The notes below the pieces were generated by a model. That model did not search any database. It saw only the letters and a program-made list of their open reading frames with translations, and had not been told where the DNA came from. This document shows, one piece after another, positions 7,426-17,599 of a stretch of DNA of 64,000 nucleotides. Position numbers and translations under genes: made by a program. Origin of the DNA: Rikenellaceae bacterium (lineage in GTDB: Bacteria; Bacteroidota; Bacteroidia; Bacteroidales; Rikenellaceae); assembly GCA_902362705.1 (NCBI GenBank), contig CABIXK010000003.1:86742-150741 (forward strand). The letters are read 5' to 3'. The first letter of the stretch is position 1. Every line of letters begins with the position of its first letter.

Positions 7426-9915
7426 CTACTTGCTTTTCAGTACGAGTTTGGCTCCCCGCAGCCCGGGCGACGAGGCCTCGAGCGTGATGGTGCCCGGCTG
7501 CTCGGTCGAGGCCACGATGGCCGTGGCCTGGCCCGAGAAGAGCTGCATGCGCGGCTCCTGGAACGAGGCGAGCGACGTGGGGTCGCCGTTGGCGCCCGCG
7601 CGGTAGCTGCCCGCGCCCGTCACACGATAGCGGATCTCGTTGGTCGCCGTGGGGCAGGGATTGCCCGCGCGGTCGACTACCGACACGGTGACGAACGAAA
7701 GGTCGCGGCCGTCGGCGTCGATCGTCGTGCGGTCGGCCTCGAGCACGATACGGTAGGGCTTGCCGGCCGTGCGGACGATCCGCTCCGCCACGGCGTTGCC
7801 CGCCGCGTCGTAGGCCACGACCTTCACCTCGCCCGGCTCGTAGCGCGTATCCATCCACATGAGGCGGTAGCGGCGCTGGCGCGCGAGGTCGCGCAGCGAC
7901 TCCTCGTCGCCGCTCGCGTCGCGCGTCACCGAGAGCTCCTTGGTGCGGCGGCCCTGGCTCTTGCCGTTGATGAAGAGCTCGGCCGAGGGGTAGTTGGTGT
8001 AGACGAACACGGGCGTCACCTCGCCCTCGCGCCCCTCCCAGTTCCAGTGGGGCAGGATGTGGAGCGTCTCGGCCCCGGGGTTCCAGTGGCTGCGGTAGAG
8101 CCAGTAGCGGTCCTTCGGCAGGCCCGCCAGGTCGACGATGCCGAACAGCGACGAGTGGCTCGGCCAGTCGGAGTAGTAGGGCGTGGGCTCGCCCAGGTAG
8201 TCAAAGCCCGTCCACACGAACTCGCCCATGCAGTAGGGCAGGTCGTCGTGCTGGATGAAGTCGTCCTCCGGGAGGTTCGACCAGCCGCAGTGCTCCACGT
8301 CGTAGGAGGAGGCCTGGTGGTCGTCGTACTTCTGCATCGAGCGGCGCTCGACGGGGAACTTGTAGACGCCGCGCGACGAGAGCGTCGAGGCGGTCTCGCT
8401 GCCCAGAACGACCCGCTGGGGCAGCTTGTCGTAGTTCTCGCGGTACTTGTGGGGACGGTAGTTGAAGCCCGGCACGTCCATCACGGCGGCCATGTTGTTG
8501 TTGACCACCGCGTCGGGGGCGTCCATGCCCTGCGTGACGGGGCGCGTGGGGTCCTCGCGATGGCAGATCTGCTGCAGGCGCAGCGAGAGCTTGGGCCCCT
8601 TCTTGCCGTTCCACTGGTCGGGCACCTCGTTGCCGATGCACCACATCACCACCGAGGGGTTGTTGCGGTAGTGGCGCACGAGATTCTCGAGATCGCGCTC
8701 GACCCACCGGTCGAAATCGAGGTGGTAGCCGTTGGCCACCTTGGCCGTGCTCCACTCGTCGAACGACTCGGCCATCAGCATCATGCCCATCTGGTCGCAA
8801 ATGCGCACCAGCTCGGGCGCGGGCATGTTGTGCGAGGTGCGGATGGCGTTGCAGCCCATCTCCTTGAGGATGCGCACCTGGCGGCGGATGCCCGCCTCGT
8901 TGGCGATGCCGCCCAGCGGGCCCAGGTCGTGGTGGTTGCAGACGCCGCGGAACTGCACGCGCTCGCCGTTGAGGAAGAAGCCCTCGTCGGGCCGCACCTC
9001 GATCGTGCGGATGCCGAACGGCGTTTCGTACTCGTCGCAGAGGCGCTCGCCCTCGTAGACGCGCACGACCGACGTGTAGAGCGCGGGCGTATCGGGCGAC
9101 CACAGCGCGGGGCGCTCGACGGTGAAGCGCTGCTCCACCCCGTCGCCGTAGCGCGGCCCCTCGGTGCGGGCCGAGGCCACGACCCTGCCGGCGGCGTCGC
9201 GCAGCTCGGTAAGGAAGGTATAGTCGGCGAGCGAGCGCCCCTCGGGCACGGCCAGACGCGTCGTCTGCCGCACGTCGGCATACGCGCGCGTCGCCACCGG
9301 AGTGGTGATCTGCGTCCCCCACACGGGCACGTGGGCAGCCTCGGTGCGGATCAGATGCACGTTGCGGTAGAGGCCGGCACCGGGATACCAGCGCGAACTC
9401 TCGGGCAGGTTCTCCAGCCGCACGGCCAGCGTGTTGCGCCCCTCGCGCAGGTAGGGCGTGGCGTCGAACCAGAACGAGTTGTAGCCGTTGGGCCAGTAGC
9501 ACGCCTCACGGCCGTTGACGTAGACGCGGGCGTGGCTCATCGCCCCGTCGAAGAGCAGCGTATAGCGGTGGAGGCCCGGCGTGCGGTCGATGTCGAGCGC
9601 GAGGCGGTACCACCCCGTGCCCTCGAAGGGCAGGCCGCCCGTGCGGCCGGCGTGCTCCATGGCCTCCGTCTGGCCGTCCTGCACGATGGCCGTGTTATGC
9701 AGGTCGTTGTCGACGCTGAAGGGGCCGTAGATGGCCCAGTCGTGGGGCAGCGTCACGGCCTGCCACGAAGCATCGTCGCACGCCGCGGCGGCGAACGCGG
9801 GGTCGTCCTCGCGGGTGAAGCGCCACCCCTTGTCGAGCGTCCGCTCGACGCGCACCTGCCCCGTCGCCGCAAGGGAGAGGAGCGAGAGTGCCAATAGCAT
9901 GATTCTGGTTTTCAT
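7426..9915 (-). CDS. Secreted GH2 beta-galactosidase-like glycoside hydrolase
   Basis: An 829-residue protein with a signal peptide (MKTRIMLLALSLLSLAATG). Then come a GH2 sugar-binding jelly roll (GTGWYRLALDID, VYVNGREACYWPNGY), the immunoglobulin-like domain, and the TIM barrel from about residue 300. The acid/base is Glu430 in MWCIGNEVPD and the nucleophile Glu507 in VVLGSETAS. A DUF4982-type segment with FGIVDLAGLPKDRYWLYRS follows, then a C-terminal Ig-like domain. It should hydrolyse beta-linked galactosides or related glycans in the periplasm; the exact substrate is not visible. Its location between thyA and folA, in the same orientation with 41- and 3-base gaps, is unusual and looks like an insertion into a folate operon. 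Confidence 0.93.
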   Translation of the reverse strand: MKTRIMLLALSLLSLAATGQVRVERTLDKGWRFTREDDPAFAAAACDDASWQAVTLPHDWAIYGPFSVDNDLHNTAIVQDGQTEAMEHAGRTGGLPFEGTGWYRLALDIDRTPGLHRYTLLFDGAMSHARVYVNGREACYWPNGYNSFWFDATPYLREGRNTLAVRLENLPESSRWYPGAGLYRNVHLIRTEAAHVPVWGTQITTPVATRAYADVRQTTRLAVPEGRSLADYTFLTELRDAAGRVVASARTEGPRYGDGVEQRFTVERPALWSPDTPALYTSVVRVYEGERLCDEYETPFGIRTIEVRPDEGFFLNGERVQFRGVCNHHDLGPLGGIANEAGIRRQVRILKEMGCNAIRTSHNMPAPELVRICDQMGMMLMAESFDEWSTAKVANGYHLDFDRWVERDLENLVRHYRNNPSVVMWCIGNEVPDQWNGKKGPKLSLRLQQICHREDPTRPVTQGMDAPDAVVNNNMAAVMDVPGFNYRPHKYRENYDKLPQRVVLGSETASTLSSRGVYKFPVERRSMQKYDDHQASSYDVEHCGWSNLPEDDFIQHDDLPYCMGEFVWTGFDYLGEPTPYYSDWPSHSSLFGIVDLAGLPKDRYWLYRSHWNPGAETLHILPHWNWEGREGEVTPVFVYTNYPSAELFINGKSQGRRTKELSVTRDASGDEESLRDLARQRRYRLMWMDTRYEPGEVKVVAYDAAGNAVAERIVRTAGKPYRIVLEADRTTIDADGRDLSFVTVSVVDRAGNPCPTATNEIRYRVTGAGSYRAGANGDPTSLASFQEPRMQLFSGQATAIVASTEQPGTITLEASSPGLRGAKLVLKSK

Positions 9916-9956
9916 CGGTTTGTGTTTTGGTTATCGGGTCGTTGCAGGGTGCCCCC

Positions 9957-10850
9957 TCAGAACGACATGGGGGCCTTGATCGCGGGCCACGGATCGTAGC
10001 CCTCGAGCGTGAAGTGGTCATAGCGGAAGTCGAAAAGCGACCGCACGGCGGGATCGAGCCTCATGCGGGGCAGCGGACGCGGCGTGCGCGAGAGCTGCTC
10101 GTCGGCCTGCACGAGGTGGTCGAGGTAGAGGTGTGCATCGCCCAGCGTGTGGACGAACTCGCCGGGACGCAGGTCGCACACCTGCGCCACCATCATCGTC
10201 AGCAGCGCATAGGAGGCGATGTTGAAAGGCACGCCGAGGAAGGTGTCGGCGCTGCGCTGGTAGAGCTGGCACGAGAGCCGCCCCTCGGCCACGTAGAACT
10301 GGAAGAGCACGTGGCAGGGCGGCAGGGCCATGTCGTCGACCTCGGCCACGTTCCACGCCGAGACGACGATGCGCCGCGACTGGGGGTTGCGGCGGATCGT
10401 CTCCACGGCCTGCGCGAGCTGGTCGATGGCTCCGCCGTCGGGGCGCGGCCACGAGCGCCACTGGTAGCCGTAGACGTGGTTCAGGTCGCCGTAGCGGTAG
10501 TCCCCCAGCGGCGACGGCTGCCCGGCGGCCGCGAGGAAGGCCTCGCGGTCGAGGGGCACGGCGCCCTGCCGGGCGCAGAGCTCGCCGTAGTAGCGGTAGG
10601 CGTCGTTGTCCCAGATGTGGACCCCGCTGGCGACCAGAGGGGCGATGTTGGTGTCGCCCCGGAGGAACCACAGCAGTTCGTGGATCACCCCCTTGAGAAA
10701 GACGCGCTTGGTCGTGAGCAGCGGGAATCCCTCCTCCAGATCGAAGCGCATCTGGTGGCCGAAGACCCCCTGGGTCCCGGTGCCGGTGCGGTCGCCCCGC
10801 ACCACGCCTTCGCGCCGGATGCGGCGCAGCAGATCGAGGTATTGTTTCAT
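9957..10850 (-). CDS. thyA: Thymidylate synthase
   Basis: A 297-residue ThyA converting dUMP and methylene-tetrahydrofolate to dTMP and dihydrofolate. The start [11 protein letters not shown] and [18 protein letters not shown] are typical, as are [11 protein letters not shown], the catalytic Cys179 in [12 protein letters not shown], and [40 protein letters not shown] and the C-terminal IKAPMSF complete it. The usual length for the longer ThyA class fits. Downstream are beta-galactosidase and folA; upstream is lpxH, 52 bases away. Confidence 0.97.
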   Translation of the reverse strand: MKQYLDLLRRIRREGVVRGDRTGTGTQGVFGHQMRFDLEEGFPLLTTKRVFLKGVIHELLWFLRGDTNIAPLVASGVHIWDNDAYRYYGELCARQGAVPLDREAFLAAAGQPSPLGDYRYGDLNHVYGYQWRSWPRPDGGAIDQLAQAVETIRRNPQSRRIVVSAWNVAEVDDMALPPCHVLFQFYVAEGRLSCQLYQRSADTFLGVPFNIASYALLTMMVAQVCDLRPGEFVHTLGDAHLYLDHLVQADEQLSRTPRPLPRMRLDPAVRSLFDFRYDHFTLEGYDPWPAIKAPMSF

Positions 10851-10902
10851 CGGCGATGGTTCGTTGTTCGGCCGCTTCGGCCGGCCGGAGCGGGCACGCC
10901 GC

Positions 10903-11643
10903 TCACGGCTCCTCCGCGCGGAGGGTCAGCGCGCCCGCGCCGTCGAGCACGGCGTAGGAGGCGCAGCGGTCCCACCCGCCCAGGTGGATCGTATGGAGCC
11001 CCGCCTCGCGGTAGTCGCGGGCGTAGTGCATGTGTCCGAAGACGAAGTGGTCGACGCGGCCCCCCCCGGCGACATACCCGCGGGCGTAGTCGATGAGCGG
11101 CTCGGTGAGCGCCTCGGTAAAGCTCGTCTCGGGGTGCGAGCGGCGCGAGCGGTCGCTCCACCAGCGGCCGAAGCGCATCGCCAGGTCGGGATGGACGCCC
11201 CAGGCGAATAGCCGGCGCAGCATGCGCGAGCGGAATATCTTGTTGAGGAGGACCAGCTTGAGGTCGCCCCGGATGTTCATGTTGTCGCCGTGGGCCACGA
11301 AGATGCGCTGCCCCTCCAGCTCCAGCACCTCGGGGCGGGTGTGTATCTCCAGACCGCACTCGCGCGCCAGATAGTCGCCCACCCACATATCGTGGTTGCC
11401 GGTGAAGAAGACCACGCGCAGGCCCCGGTCCGTGAGTTCGGCCAGCTTGCCCAGCGCCCGCACGCACCCCTGGGGCACCACGCGGCCGTATTCGAACCAG
11501 AAGTCGAACACGTCGCCCGCCAGCACCACCGTATGCGCCTCGCGGGCCGCCCGGTCGAGCCAGGCGACGAAACGGCGCTCGGTCGCCCGCGCGACGGCGG
11601 CCTCACCGCCGCCCAGGTGTATGTCGGATGCGAACCAGACCAT
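10903..11643 (-). CDS. lpxH: UDP-2,3-diacylglucosamine diphosphatase-like metallophosphoesterase
   Basis: A 246-residue calcineurin-like phosphoesterase with all metal motifs: ASDIHLGG (residues 5-12), [34 protein letters not shown] and [11 protein letters not shown]. In Gram-negative bacteria LpxH cleaves UDP-2,3-diacylglucosamine to lipid X in lipid A synthesis at the membrane face. The DxH, GDxxDxW, GNHD and GHxH set with a middle insertion matches LpxH rather than a generic phosphatase. It follows the thioredoxin-like lipoprotein gene by 27 bases. Symbol assigned by family similarity. Confidence 0.87.
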   Translation of the reverse strand: MVWFASDIHLGGGEAAVARATERRFVAWLDRAAREAHTVVLAGDVFDFWFEYGRVVPQGCVRALGKLAELTDRGLRVVFFTGNHDMWVGDYLARECGLEIHTRPEVLELEGQRIFVAHGDNMNIRGDLKLVLLNKIFRSRMLRRLFAWGVHPDLAMRFGRWWSDRSRRSHPETSFTEALTEPLIDYARGYVAGGGRVDHFVFGHMHYARDYREAGLHTIHLGGWDRCASYAVLDGAGALTLRAEEP

Positions 11644-11670
11644 GCCGTCACCGCTGCGGAGCGCGCTCCG

Positions 11671-12810
11671 CTATTTGGTCAGGGCCGCGAGCTTCTCGTC
11701 GAGGCTCTTGCCGTAGATGTCGCGGGCGACGATGGCGCCCTGCTTGTCGATCAGGTAGTTGGAGGGGATGCGCTGCACGTTGTAGAGCCCCAGCGCCGTG
11801 GAGGCGCGCCCGCGCAGGTCGCTCACCGAGATCCAGGGCAGCTGCTGCTCCTGCACGGCCGAGATCCAGAGCGGCTTGGAGGTGTCGACGGCCACCTGGT
11901 AGACCTCGAACGGCGTAGCCGCGTCGGCGTACTTGGCGTAGAGCTCCTTCAGCTCGGCGTTCAGGGCGTTGCTGTTGCCCAGCTCGGCCGACCAGAAGTC
12001 GAGCAGCACCACCTTGCCCGCGAGCGACGAGAGGCGGATGCGGTTGCCGTAGATGTCGGGGATCTCCAGGTCGGGATAGGTCGCTTCGGTGACCTGCGAG
12101 GCGAGGCTGATGCGGGCGTCCATGCGGGCGATCTCGCCCAGCAGCGTCTGCAGGTAGGGCGACTCGGGATAGCGCTCCGAGAGCGCCTCGGCCACGGTGC
12201 GGAAATAGACCACGTCGCTGTCGCCGTTGAAGAGGTTCTCGTCGCCCGGCAGACGCTGGTAGAGGGCGTAGACGGCAGCCAGCGAGCCCTTGTTCTCGAT
12301 GATGAAGCGCAGCTGCTCGCGCCGGATGCGGAAGTACTCCTCGGTGTACTCCTTCACCAGGCTGCGCCGCTCCTCGGCATCGACGCCGGGCGCCGCTACG
12401 CGCGAGGCGATGCGGTCGAGGTGCTGCGCCCCGGCCACGAACGCCTGGTAGAAGCCGCGCAGCAGCTCCGACTCCTCCGACCCCTCGACCGTGTAGTTGC
12501 GCACGAGGCTGCCCACCGAGTTGACCGTCACGCGGTCACCGGCGGCGATGAAGAGGGGGATGCGCTCGCCGTTGCAGACGATATTATAGAGCGCCGGAGT
12601 CTTGGCCACGCCGCCCAGCTCGAACCGATAGACGCCCTCCTGATCCAGGCGGGCCGAATCGACGATCCCCTGCTCGAGCGGCGAAACCTGCTCGAGGTAG
12701 ACCTCCGAAGCCTCGGTCCCGGCGAAGCGGCCCGAGATCTTCACTTTCGACGTTTGGCAGGCGCACAGCGCGGCGGCTGCGGCCAGGGGAACGAAAATTC
12801 TCGTGTTCAT
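11671..12810 (-). CDS. Thioredoxin-fold lipoprotein lacking the CxxC site (DUF4369/TlpA-like)
   Basis: A 379-residue protein read from the ATG at 12810, giving a lipoprotein signal (FVPLAAAAALCAC). Upstream in-frame codons would put the signal internally. Residues about 25-110 resemble the DUF4369 N-terminal domain; about 240-379 are an AhpC/TSA/thioredoxin fold (GKVVLLDFWSAELGNSNALN, QRIPSNYLIDKQGAIVARDI). Where the redox CxxC should be, the sequence is WSAELGNS (Trp273 to Ser280), with no cysteine. It should therefore not act as a disulfide oxidoreductase and may be structural or a binding protein. A -7 box lies at 12914-12921, about 100 bases upstream; lpxH follows. Confidence 0.83.
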   Translation of the reverse strand: MNTRIFVPLAAAAALCACQTSKVKISGRFAGTEASEVYLEQVSPLEQGIVDSARLDQEGVYRFELGGVAKTPALYNIVCNGERIPLFIAAGDRVTVNSVGSLVRNYTVEGSEESELLRGFYQAFVAGAQHLDRIASRVAAPGVDAEERRSLVKEYTEEYFRIRREQLRFIIENKGSLAAVYALYQRLPGDENLFNGDSDVVYFRTVAEALSERYPESPYLQTLLGEIARMDARISLASQVTEATYPDLEIPDIYGNRIRLSSLAGKVVLLDFWSAELGNSNALNAELKELYAKYADAATPFEVYQVAVDTSKPLWISAVQEQQLPWISVSDLRGRASTALGLYNVQRIPSNYLIDKQGAIVARDIYGKSLDEKLAALTK

Positions 12811-12913
12811 CTGTTTGCTATGCTTAAATACTGCGGGCCTTCCGCTGCGGATCCGCGGCGCCGGCGCTCCGACGAGCACGCGCACGCTCCGCACGGAACC
12901 CCGTACGAAGTGA

Positions 12914-12921
12914 CAAAGATA
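12914..12921 (-). promoter_or_regulatory. -7 box TATCTTTG for thioredoxin-like/lpxH unit
   Basis: TATCTTTG on the minus strand matches the consensus exactly. The implied leader to the ATG at 12810 is about 95-100 nt. Confidence 0.7.
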
Positions 12922-12944
12922 GGAAAAACTCGGAAAAAGCGAAA

Positions 12945-13631
12945 TTATTTCGAAGAATTGCGATGGGGCGCGCCGTTTTTCACGAAGCCCCGGCCGCGCT
13001 GCTGGTTGCGGTTTTTCTGCATGCGCGGCGCCTGGCGCGACTGGAATCCCCGGGGCGAATGTGCTGAAAAGTGCTGTTTATAGTCGCTTCGGAGATTATT
13101 CAATGCCACTTCATCGATCTGGATAGCACCTTCGGACATCCGCTTGATGTCTTTTATGATCGTTTCGTTGTTGGGGTGCTCCTGATTGTACTCGTAACTT
13201 TTGGCCCTCATGTAACGGGCGATATTGTCTACCGTACGGGCGACGGTGTGCGGATCCTTATGCGCTGAAAGTGAGCGGATCATGCGCTCCGTATACTTGC
13301 CGTAGTGCTTGTATGCGATGCGCCCCTGCGAGTAGGCCATGCGGTGGGGCGCGACGGTCAGCTCCTGGCGCGTCGGACGCGGATAGGGCGAATCGACATC
13401 GAGCTGGAAATCAGACATGATGAAGAGGTGATCCCACAGTTTGTGGGTGAAGTCGGCCGTGTCGCGCAGCAGGGGGTTGAGGTTGCCCATCACGGCGATC
13501 ACGGCCCGCGCCTGGCGGTTGCGTTCGCGCCGGTCTTCGATCAGCGAGAGCGAGTCGATCATCTCCTGGATATGGCGCCCGTACTCGGGCAGGTGCAGCT
13601 TGCGCCGCTCGTAGTTGTAGTTCTTTCTCAT
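12945..13631 (-). CDS. DUF4290 domain-containing protein
   Basis: A 228-residue cytoplasmic protein, read from the ATG at 13631 (MRKNYNYERRKLHLPEYGRH). An in-frame codon near 13838 lies on the promoter itself and adds unrelated sequence. The body matches the Bacteroidota-only DUF4290 family, with conserved segments MGNLNPLLRDTADFTHKLWDHL and IARYMRAKSYEYNQEHPNNE. The C-terminal 40 residues are basic and Asn/Gln/Arg-rich (MQKNRNQQRGRGF), as in nucleic-acid-binding tails. Function is unknown. It has a long leader of about 200 nt and is divergent from the sigma-54 activator gene. Confidence 0.87.
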   Translation of the reverse strand: MRKNYNYERRKLHLPEYGRHIQEMIDSLSLIEDRRERNRQARAVIAVMGNLNPLLRDTADFTHKLWDHLFIMSDFQLDVDSPYPRPTRQELTVAPHRMAYSQGRIAYKHYGKYTERMIRSLSAHKDPHTVARTVDNIARYMRAKSYEYNQEHPNNETIIKDIKRMSEGAIQIDEVALNNLRSDYKQHFSAHSPRGFQSRQAPRMQKNRNQQRGRGFVKNGAPHRNSSK

Positions 13632-13835
13632 AGCATGTTCGGGGCCCCGCGATAGCACGTTCGGTTCGGGAAACGCTCCCGGCGGACCGCGGCGATAGGC
13701 CGATTCAGAATCAGGCGATCGGATCCGGCAGGGCGATAGCAGATTTGGTTCCAGAGCCTGCGCCGATCTACATTTGCAGTACGAACGACAAGCGAAGCCA
13801 TCCGAAATCCATGCCGGAGCGACGCTTATCGAGGA
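13632..13835 (-). other. Long 5' leader of the DUF4290 gene
   Basis: About 200 bases between the -7 box (13836) and the DUF4290 ATG. I see no riboswitch class or strong hairpin, but a leader this long could carry regulation. Confidence 0.4.
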
Positions 13836-13843
13836 CAAAAGTA
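13836..13843 (-). promoter_or_regulatory. -7 box TACTTTTG for DUF4290 gene
   Basis: TACTTTTG on the minus strand matches TAnnTTTG in an AT-rich island of the divergent intergenic region. Confidence 0.65.
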
Positions 13844-13870
13844 GGAAAAATTTAAAGAATAATAAGAGCC

Positions 13871-15007
<1,137 letters not shown>

Positions 15008-15032
15008 CGGCACCCGCGGCCCGCAAAAACCG

Positions 15033-15059
15033 GCGATCCGCCCGAGGGGGGCGGATCGC
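15033..15059. terminator. Bidirectional hairpin between the sigma-54 activator and gph
   Basis: Perfect 11-bp stem GCGATCCGCCC with a five-base loop, between convergent genes. T-poor on both sides. Confidence 0.6.
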
Positions 15060-15065
15060 TTCGCA

Positions 15066-15719
15066 TCAGAGCAGGTCGAGCAGCTCTTCGGCCCGGTCCA
15101 CCAGGTGGCAGGCCCCCGCCCCGACGAGCTCCTCGCGCGCACGGAAACCCCACGTCACGCCCGCCGAGCGCACCCCGGCGGCCGAGGCGGTGAGCATGTC
15201 GATGCCCGAGTCGCCCACGTAGAGCGTCCGCCCGGGCCCGACGCCCGTCGTCGCGAGGATCTCGCGCACGACCGCGGGGTCGGGCTTGAGCGGCACGTCG
15301 GGCCGCTGGCCCAGCACCGGCGCGAAGGGGATCGAGGGGAAGAAGCGCTCCACGAGCTTCTCGGTGCCCGCCTGAAACTTGTTCGACGCCACCGCCAGAC
15401 GCACGCCGCGCCGCGCCAGCTCGCGCAGCAGCTCGGGAATGCCGTCGTAGGGGCGCGTGTGGCAGTCGATGTGGGCGGTGTAGTACTTCACGAAGTCGGC
15501 ACGCACGAGCGCCACGTTCTCCGGCGTGCGCAGCGGCTCGGGCAGCGCCCGCTCGACCAGACGCATGATGCCGTTGCCCACGAAGTGGCAATAATCCTCG
15601 TAGGTGTGCTGCGGCAGGCCGCGCAGGGCCAGGCAGGCGTTGCAGGCGACGGCCAGGTCGCCGATCGTGTCGAGCAGCGTGCCGTCGAGGTCGAAGATGA
15701 CCAACTCGGTATTCTCCAT
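15066..15719 (-). CDS. HAD family phosphoglycolate phosphatase-like hydrolase
   Basis: A 217-residue haloacid-dehalogenase hydrolase. Motif I is LVIFDLDGTLLDT (catalytic Asp at about residues 10 and 12), with motif II at LAVASNK, Lys in PLKPDP, and motif IV LYVGDSGIDMLTA. The helical cap (about residues 18-85) and size match Gph/PGP-type enzymes that remove phosphate from 2-phosphoglycolate or similar small substrates. The ATG at 15719 is chosen because it gives the usual short lead before motif I. It follows the NhaC gene, with a short A/T-rich tandem repeat in the gap. Confidence 0.88.
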   Translation of the reverse strand: MENTELVIFDLDGTLLDTIGDLAVACNACLALRGLPQHTYEDYCHFVGNGIMRLVERALPEPLRTPENVALVRADFVKYYTAHIDCHTRPYDGIPELLRELARRGVRLAVASNKFQAGTEKLVERFFPSIPFAPVLGQRPDVPLKPDPAVVREILATTGVGPGRTLYVGDSGIDMLTASAAGVRSAGVTWGFRAREELVGAGACHLVDRAEELLDLL

Positions 15720-15770
15720 ATCGGTATCTATTTTCGGATGGGCCGCAGCCGACCCCGAGCCCACCCCGAT

Positions 15771-15802
15771 TTTCAACTTTCAATTTTCAACTTTCAACTT
15801 TC
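15771..15802. repeat. A/T-rich tandem heptad-like repeat (GTTGAAA)
   Basis: On the minus strand, about four copies of (G/A)TTGAAA in 32 bases, running from the last codons of nhaC into the nhaC-gph gap. Similar runs occur near 61250-61285 and, in GTGAATT form, near 26760 and 32360. Confidence 0.6.
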
Positions 15803-17241
15803 CGTCGCCGGATCCCCCACCCCGTGGCGGCCACGGCGAGCGACATGAGCGGGCTGACCAGATTGAAGATGCAGTAGGGCATGTAGACGAAGGTCGAGAC
15901 CCCGAGCACCGTGGCCTGGGTCATGCCGCACGAGTTCCAGGGGATGAGCACCGAGCAGACCGTGGCCGAATCCTCGACCGAACGGCTCAGCAGGCGCGCC
16001 TCCAGCCCGCGGTCGGCGTAGAGGTCGCGGAACAGACGCCCCGAGAGGATGATCGAGATATACTGGTCGGCCGTGCAGAGGTTGAAGAAGATGCCGGCGC
16101 CGACCGTCGACGCCACCACGGGGAAGGTGCGCCGCACGAAGCGCAGGAACACCTCCGTGAGCGCGCGCAGCATGCCGCTTCCGGTCATCACGCCGCCGAA
16201 GCACATGGCGCAGACGATCAGCCACACCGTATTGAGCATGCCGGCCATGCCGCGCGTGGCGATCAGACCGTCGATCTGCGCATCGCCCGACGGGATCGCC
16301 GTGGGGCCGTAGCAGCTCATCAGCACCCCCTTGAATCCCGAGAGCAGGTCCAGCTCCGCGGCCCCCGCCACGCGGGCCACCAGCGCGGGCTGCGCCGCGA
16401 CCATCGCCACCGAGGCCAGCACCGCCGCCACGAAGAGCGTGACGATGGCGGGCCACTTGCGCGCGATGAGCACGCCCGTCACCAGAGGCACCGCGAGCAG
16501 CCAGGGGGTGACGCGGAAAGTCGAGCGCAGCGCCGCGGCGTAGAGGTCGGCCTGCGCCGCGTCGCCGTGCGGGAGCGTGAGCCCCGCCACGGTGAAGACG
16601 GCGAGCGCCACGACGAACGACGGCACGGTGGTGCGCAGCATGTAGCGTATGTGGTCGAAGACGGGCACCCCGACCGTCGACGAGGCGAGCACCGTCGTGT
16701 CGGAGAGCAGCGACACCTTGTCGCCGAAGTAGGCGCCCGAGACGATCGCTCCGGCCACCCACCCCTCGGCGAAGCCCATGGCGCGGCCGATGCCCATGAG
16801 GGCCACGCCGATGGTGGCGATGGTGGTCCACGAGCTGCCGGTCATCAGCGACACGCCGGCGCAGACGACGCACGAGGCGACCAGGAAGAACGACGGGTGG
16901 AGGATCTCCAGTCCGTAGCAGATCATCGTGGGCACCACGCCGCTGACCATCCACGTGCCGGCGATGGCGCCGATGAGCAGCAGGATGAGGATGGCCGAGG
17001 CCGACGAGTGGATGTTGTCGACGATGGCCTCCTCGAGGCGCGACCAGCGGCAGCCGTAGATGCCCATCGCCAGCATGACGGCCACCGACGAGGCCGAGAG
17101 CAGGGCTATCTGGCTGCCCCCGTCGATCGCCCCGCCGCCGAAGCAGCGGATCACCAGAAAGAGCAGCGACGCGAGCACCGCCAGCGGGATCGCGGAGACC
17201 CACACAGCGGGCAGGGTCTCCTCACCGTTTTTCATCTCCAT
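15787..17241 (-). CDS. nhaC: NhaC family Na+/H+ antiporter
   Basis: A 484-residue inner-membrane protein with about twelve hydrophobic helices. NhaC landmarks are GAIAGTWMVSGVVPTMI, VSLMTGSSWTTIATIGVAL, and GAYFGDKVSLLSDTTVLAS. Near the C-terminus, ILIPWNSCGMTQATVLGV is also typical. NhaC exchanges sodium for protons; some relatives exchange malate/lactate or arginine/ornithine, so the substrate is inferred. The ATG at 17241 (MEMKNGEETLP) lies 26 bases after a -7 box; MKNGEE at 17235 is possible. The last residues are encoded by a tandem repeat (15771-15802), which may have changed the original C-terminus. Confidence 0.88.
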   Translation of the reverse strand: MEMKNGEETLPAVWVSAIPLAVLASLLFLVIRCFGGGAIDGGSQIALLSASSVAVMLAMGIYGCRWSRLEEAIVDNIHSSASAILILLLIGAIAGTWMVSGVVPTMICYGLEILHPSFFLVASCVVCAGVSLMTGSSWTTIATIGVALMGIGRAMGFAEGWVAGAIVSGAYFGDKVSLLSDTTVLASSTVGVPVFDHIRYMLRTTVPSFVVALAVFTVAGLTLPHGDAAQADLYAAALRSTFRVTPWLLAVPLVTGVLIARKWPAIVTLFVAAVLASVAMVAAQPALVARVAGAAELDLLSGFKGVLMSCYGPTAIPSGDAQIDGLIATRGMAGMLNTVWLIVCAMCFGGVMTGSGMLRALTEVFLRFVRRTFPVVASTVGAGIFFNLCTADQYISIILSGRLFRDLYADRGLEARLLSRSVEDSATVCSVLIPWNSCGMTQATVLGVSTFVYMPYCIFNLVSPLMSLAVAATGWGIRRRKVES

Positions 17242-17267
17242 TGTCCGAACGATTTTGAGTGAAAGTG

Positions 17268-17275
17268 CAAAAATA
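17268..17275 (-). promoter_or_regulatory. -7 box TATTTTTG for nhaC
   Basis: TATTTTTG on the minus strand, 26 bases before the nhaC start, in the divergent nhaC/cyd intergenic region. Confidence 0.68.
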
Positions 17276-17309
17276 CGAATTATCCGCTTGCGGCTTGCCG
17301 TTTTTTCAC

Positions 17310-17317
17310 TATTTTTG
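17310..17317 (+). promoter_or_regulatory. -7 box TATTTTTG for DUF4492-cydAB
   Basis: TATTTTTG matches the consensus and lies 33 bases before the DUF4492 ATG. It is 34 bases from the divergent nhaC box, so the two promoters may interfere. Confidence 0.68.
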
Positions 17318-17350
17318 ATAGACGATTCCGCATCTCCGACTCCGACAGCC

Positions 17351-17599
17351 ATGCCGACCCTGCGACAAGCGATCCGATTCTACGTCGAGGGCTTCCGCGC
17401 GATGACGCTGGGGCGCACGCTCTGGGCGATCATCCTCGTGAAGCTCTTCGTGATGTTCGCCGTGGTCAGGCTGCTCTTCTTTCCCGACCCGCTGGCGGGC
17501 AAGAGCGAGCGCGAGCGCGGCCGCCACGTGATGCGCGAGCTGACCGAAAGAGAGCGGCCCGCGGAAACCGACCCACAGAAACTTCCCTCGGAAACATGA
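17351..17599 (+). CDS. DUF4492 small membrane protein of the cytochrome bd operon
   Basis: An 82-residue protein starting MPTLRQAIRFYVEGFRAMTLG, with one membrane helix (about residues 24-45, LWAIILVKLFVMFAVVRLLFF) and a charged cytoplasmic tail. It matches the DUF4492 family, seen next to cydA in many Bacteroidota. By position it may be a small accessory subunit or assembly factor of the bd oxidase, analogous in size but not sequence to CydX/CydH (inference). The stop overlaps the cydA start (ATGA), suggesting tight coupling. Confidence 0.85.
   Translation: MPTLRQAIRFYVEGFRAMTLGRTLWAIILVKLFVMFAVVRLLFFPDPLAGKSERERGRHVMRELTERERPAETDPQKLPSET

Noticed and set aside
6487..9897. A 1136-codon plus-strand open frame after the cobalamin riboswitch
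   Set aside because: It is Arg/His/Val/Gly-rich, matches no family, and lies antisense to clear folA and beta-galactosidase genes; long antisense frames are expected at this GC content.
12811..12894. Longer N-terminus for the thioredoxin-like lipoprotein
   Set aside because: It would place an Arg-rich 28-residue lead before the lipoprotein signal peptide.
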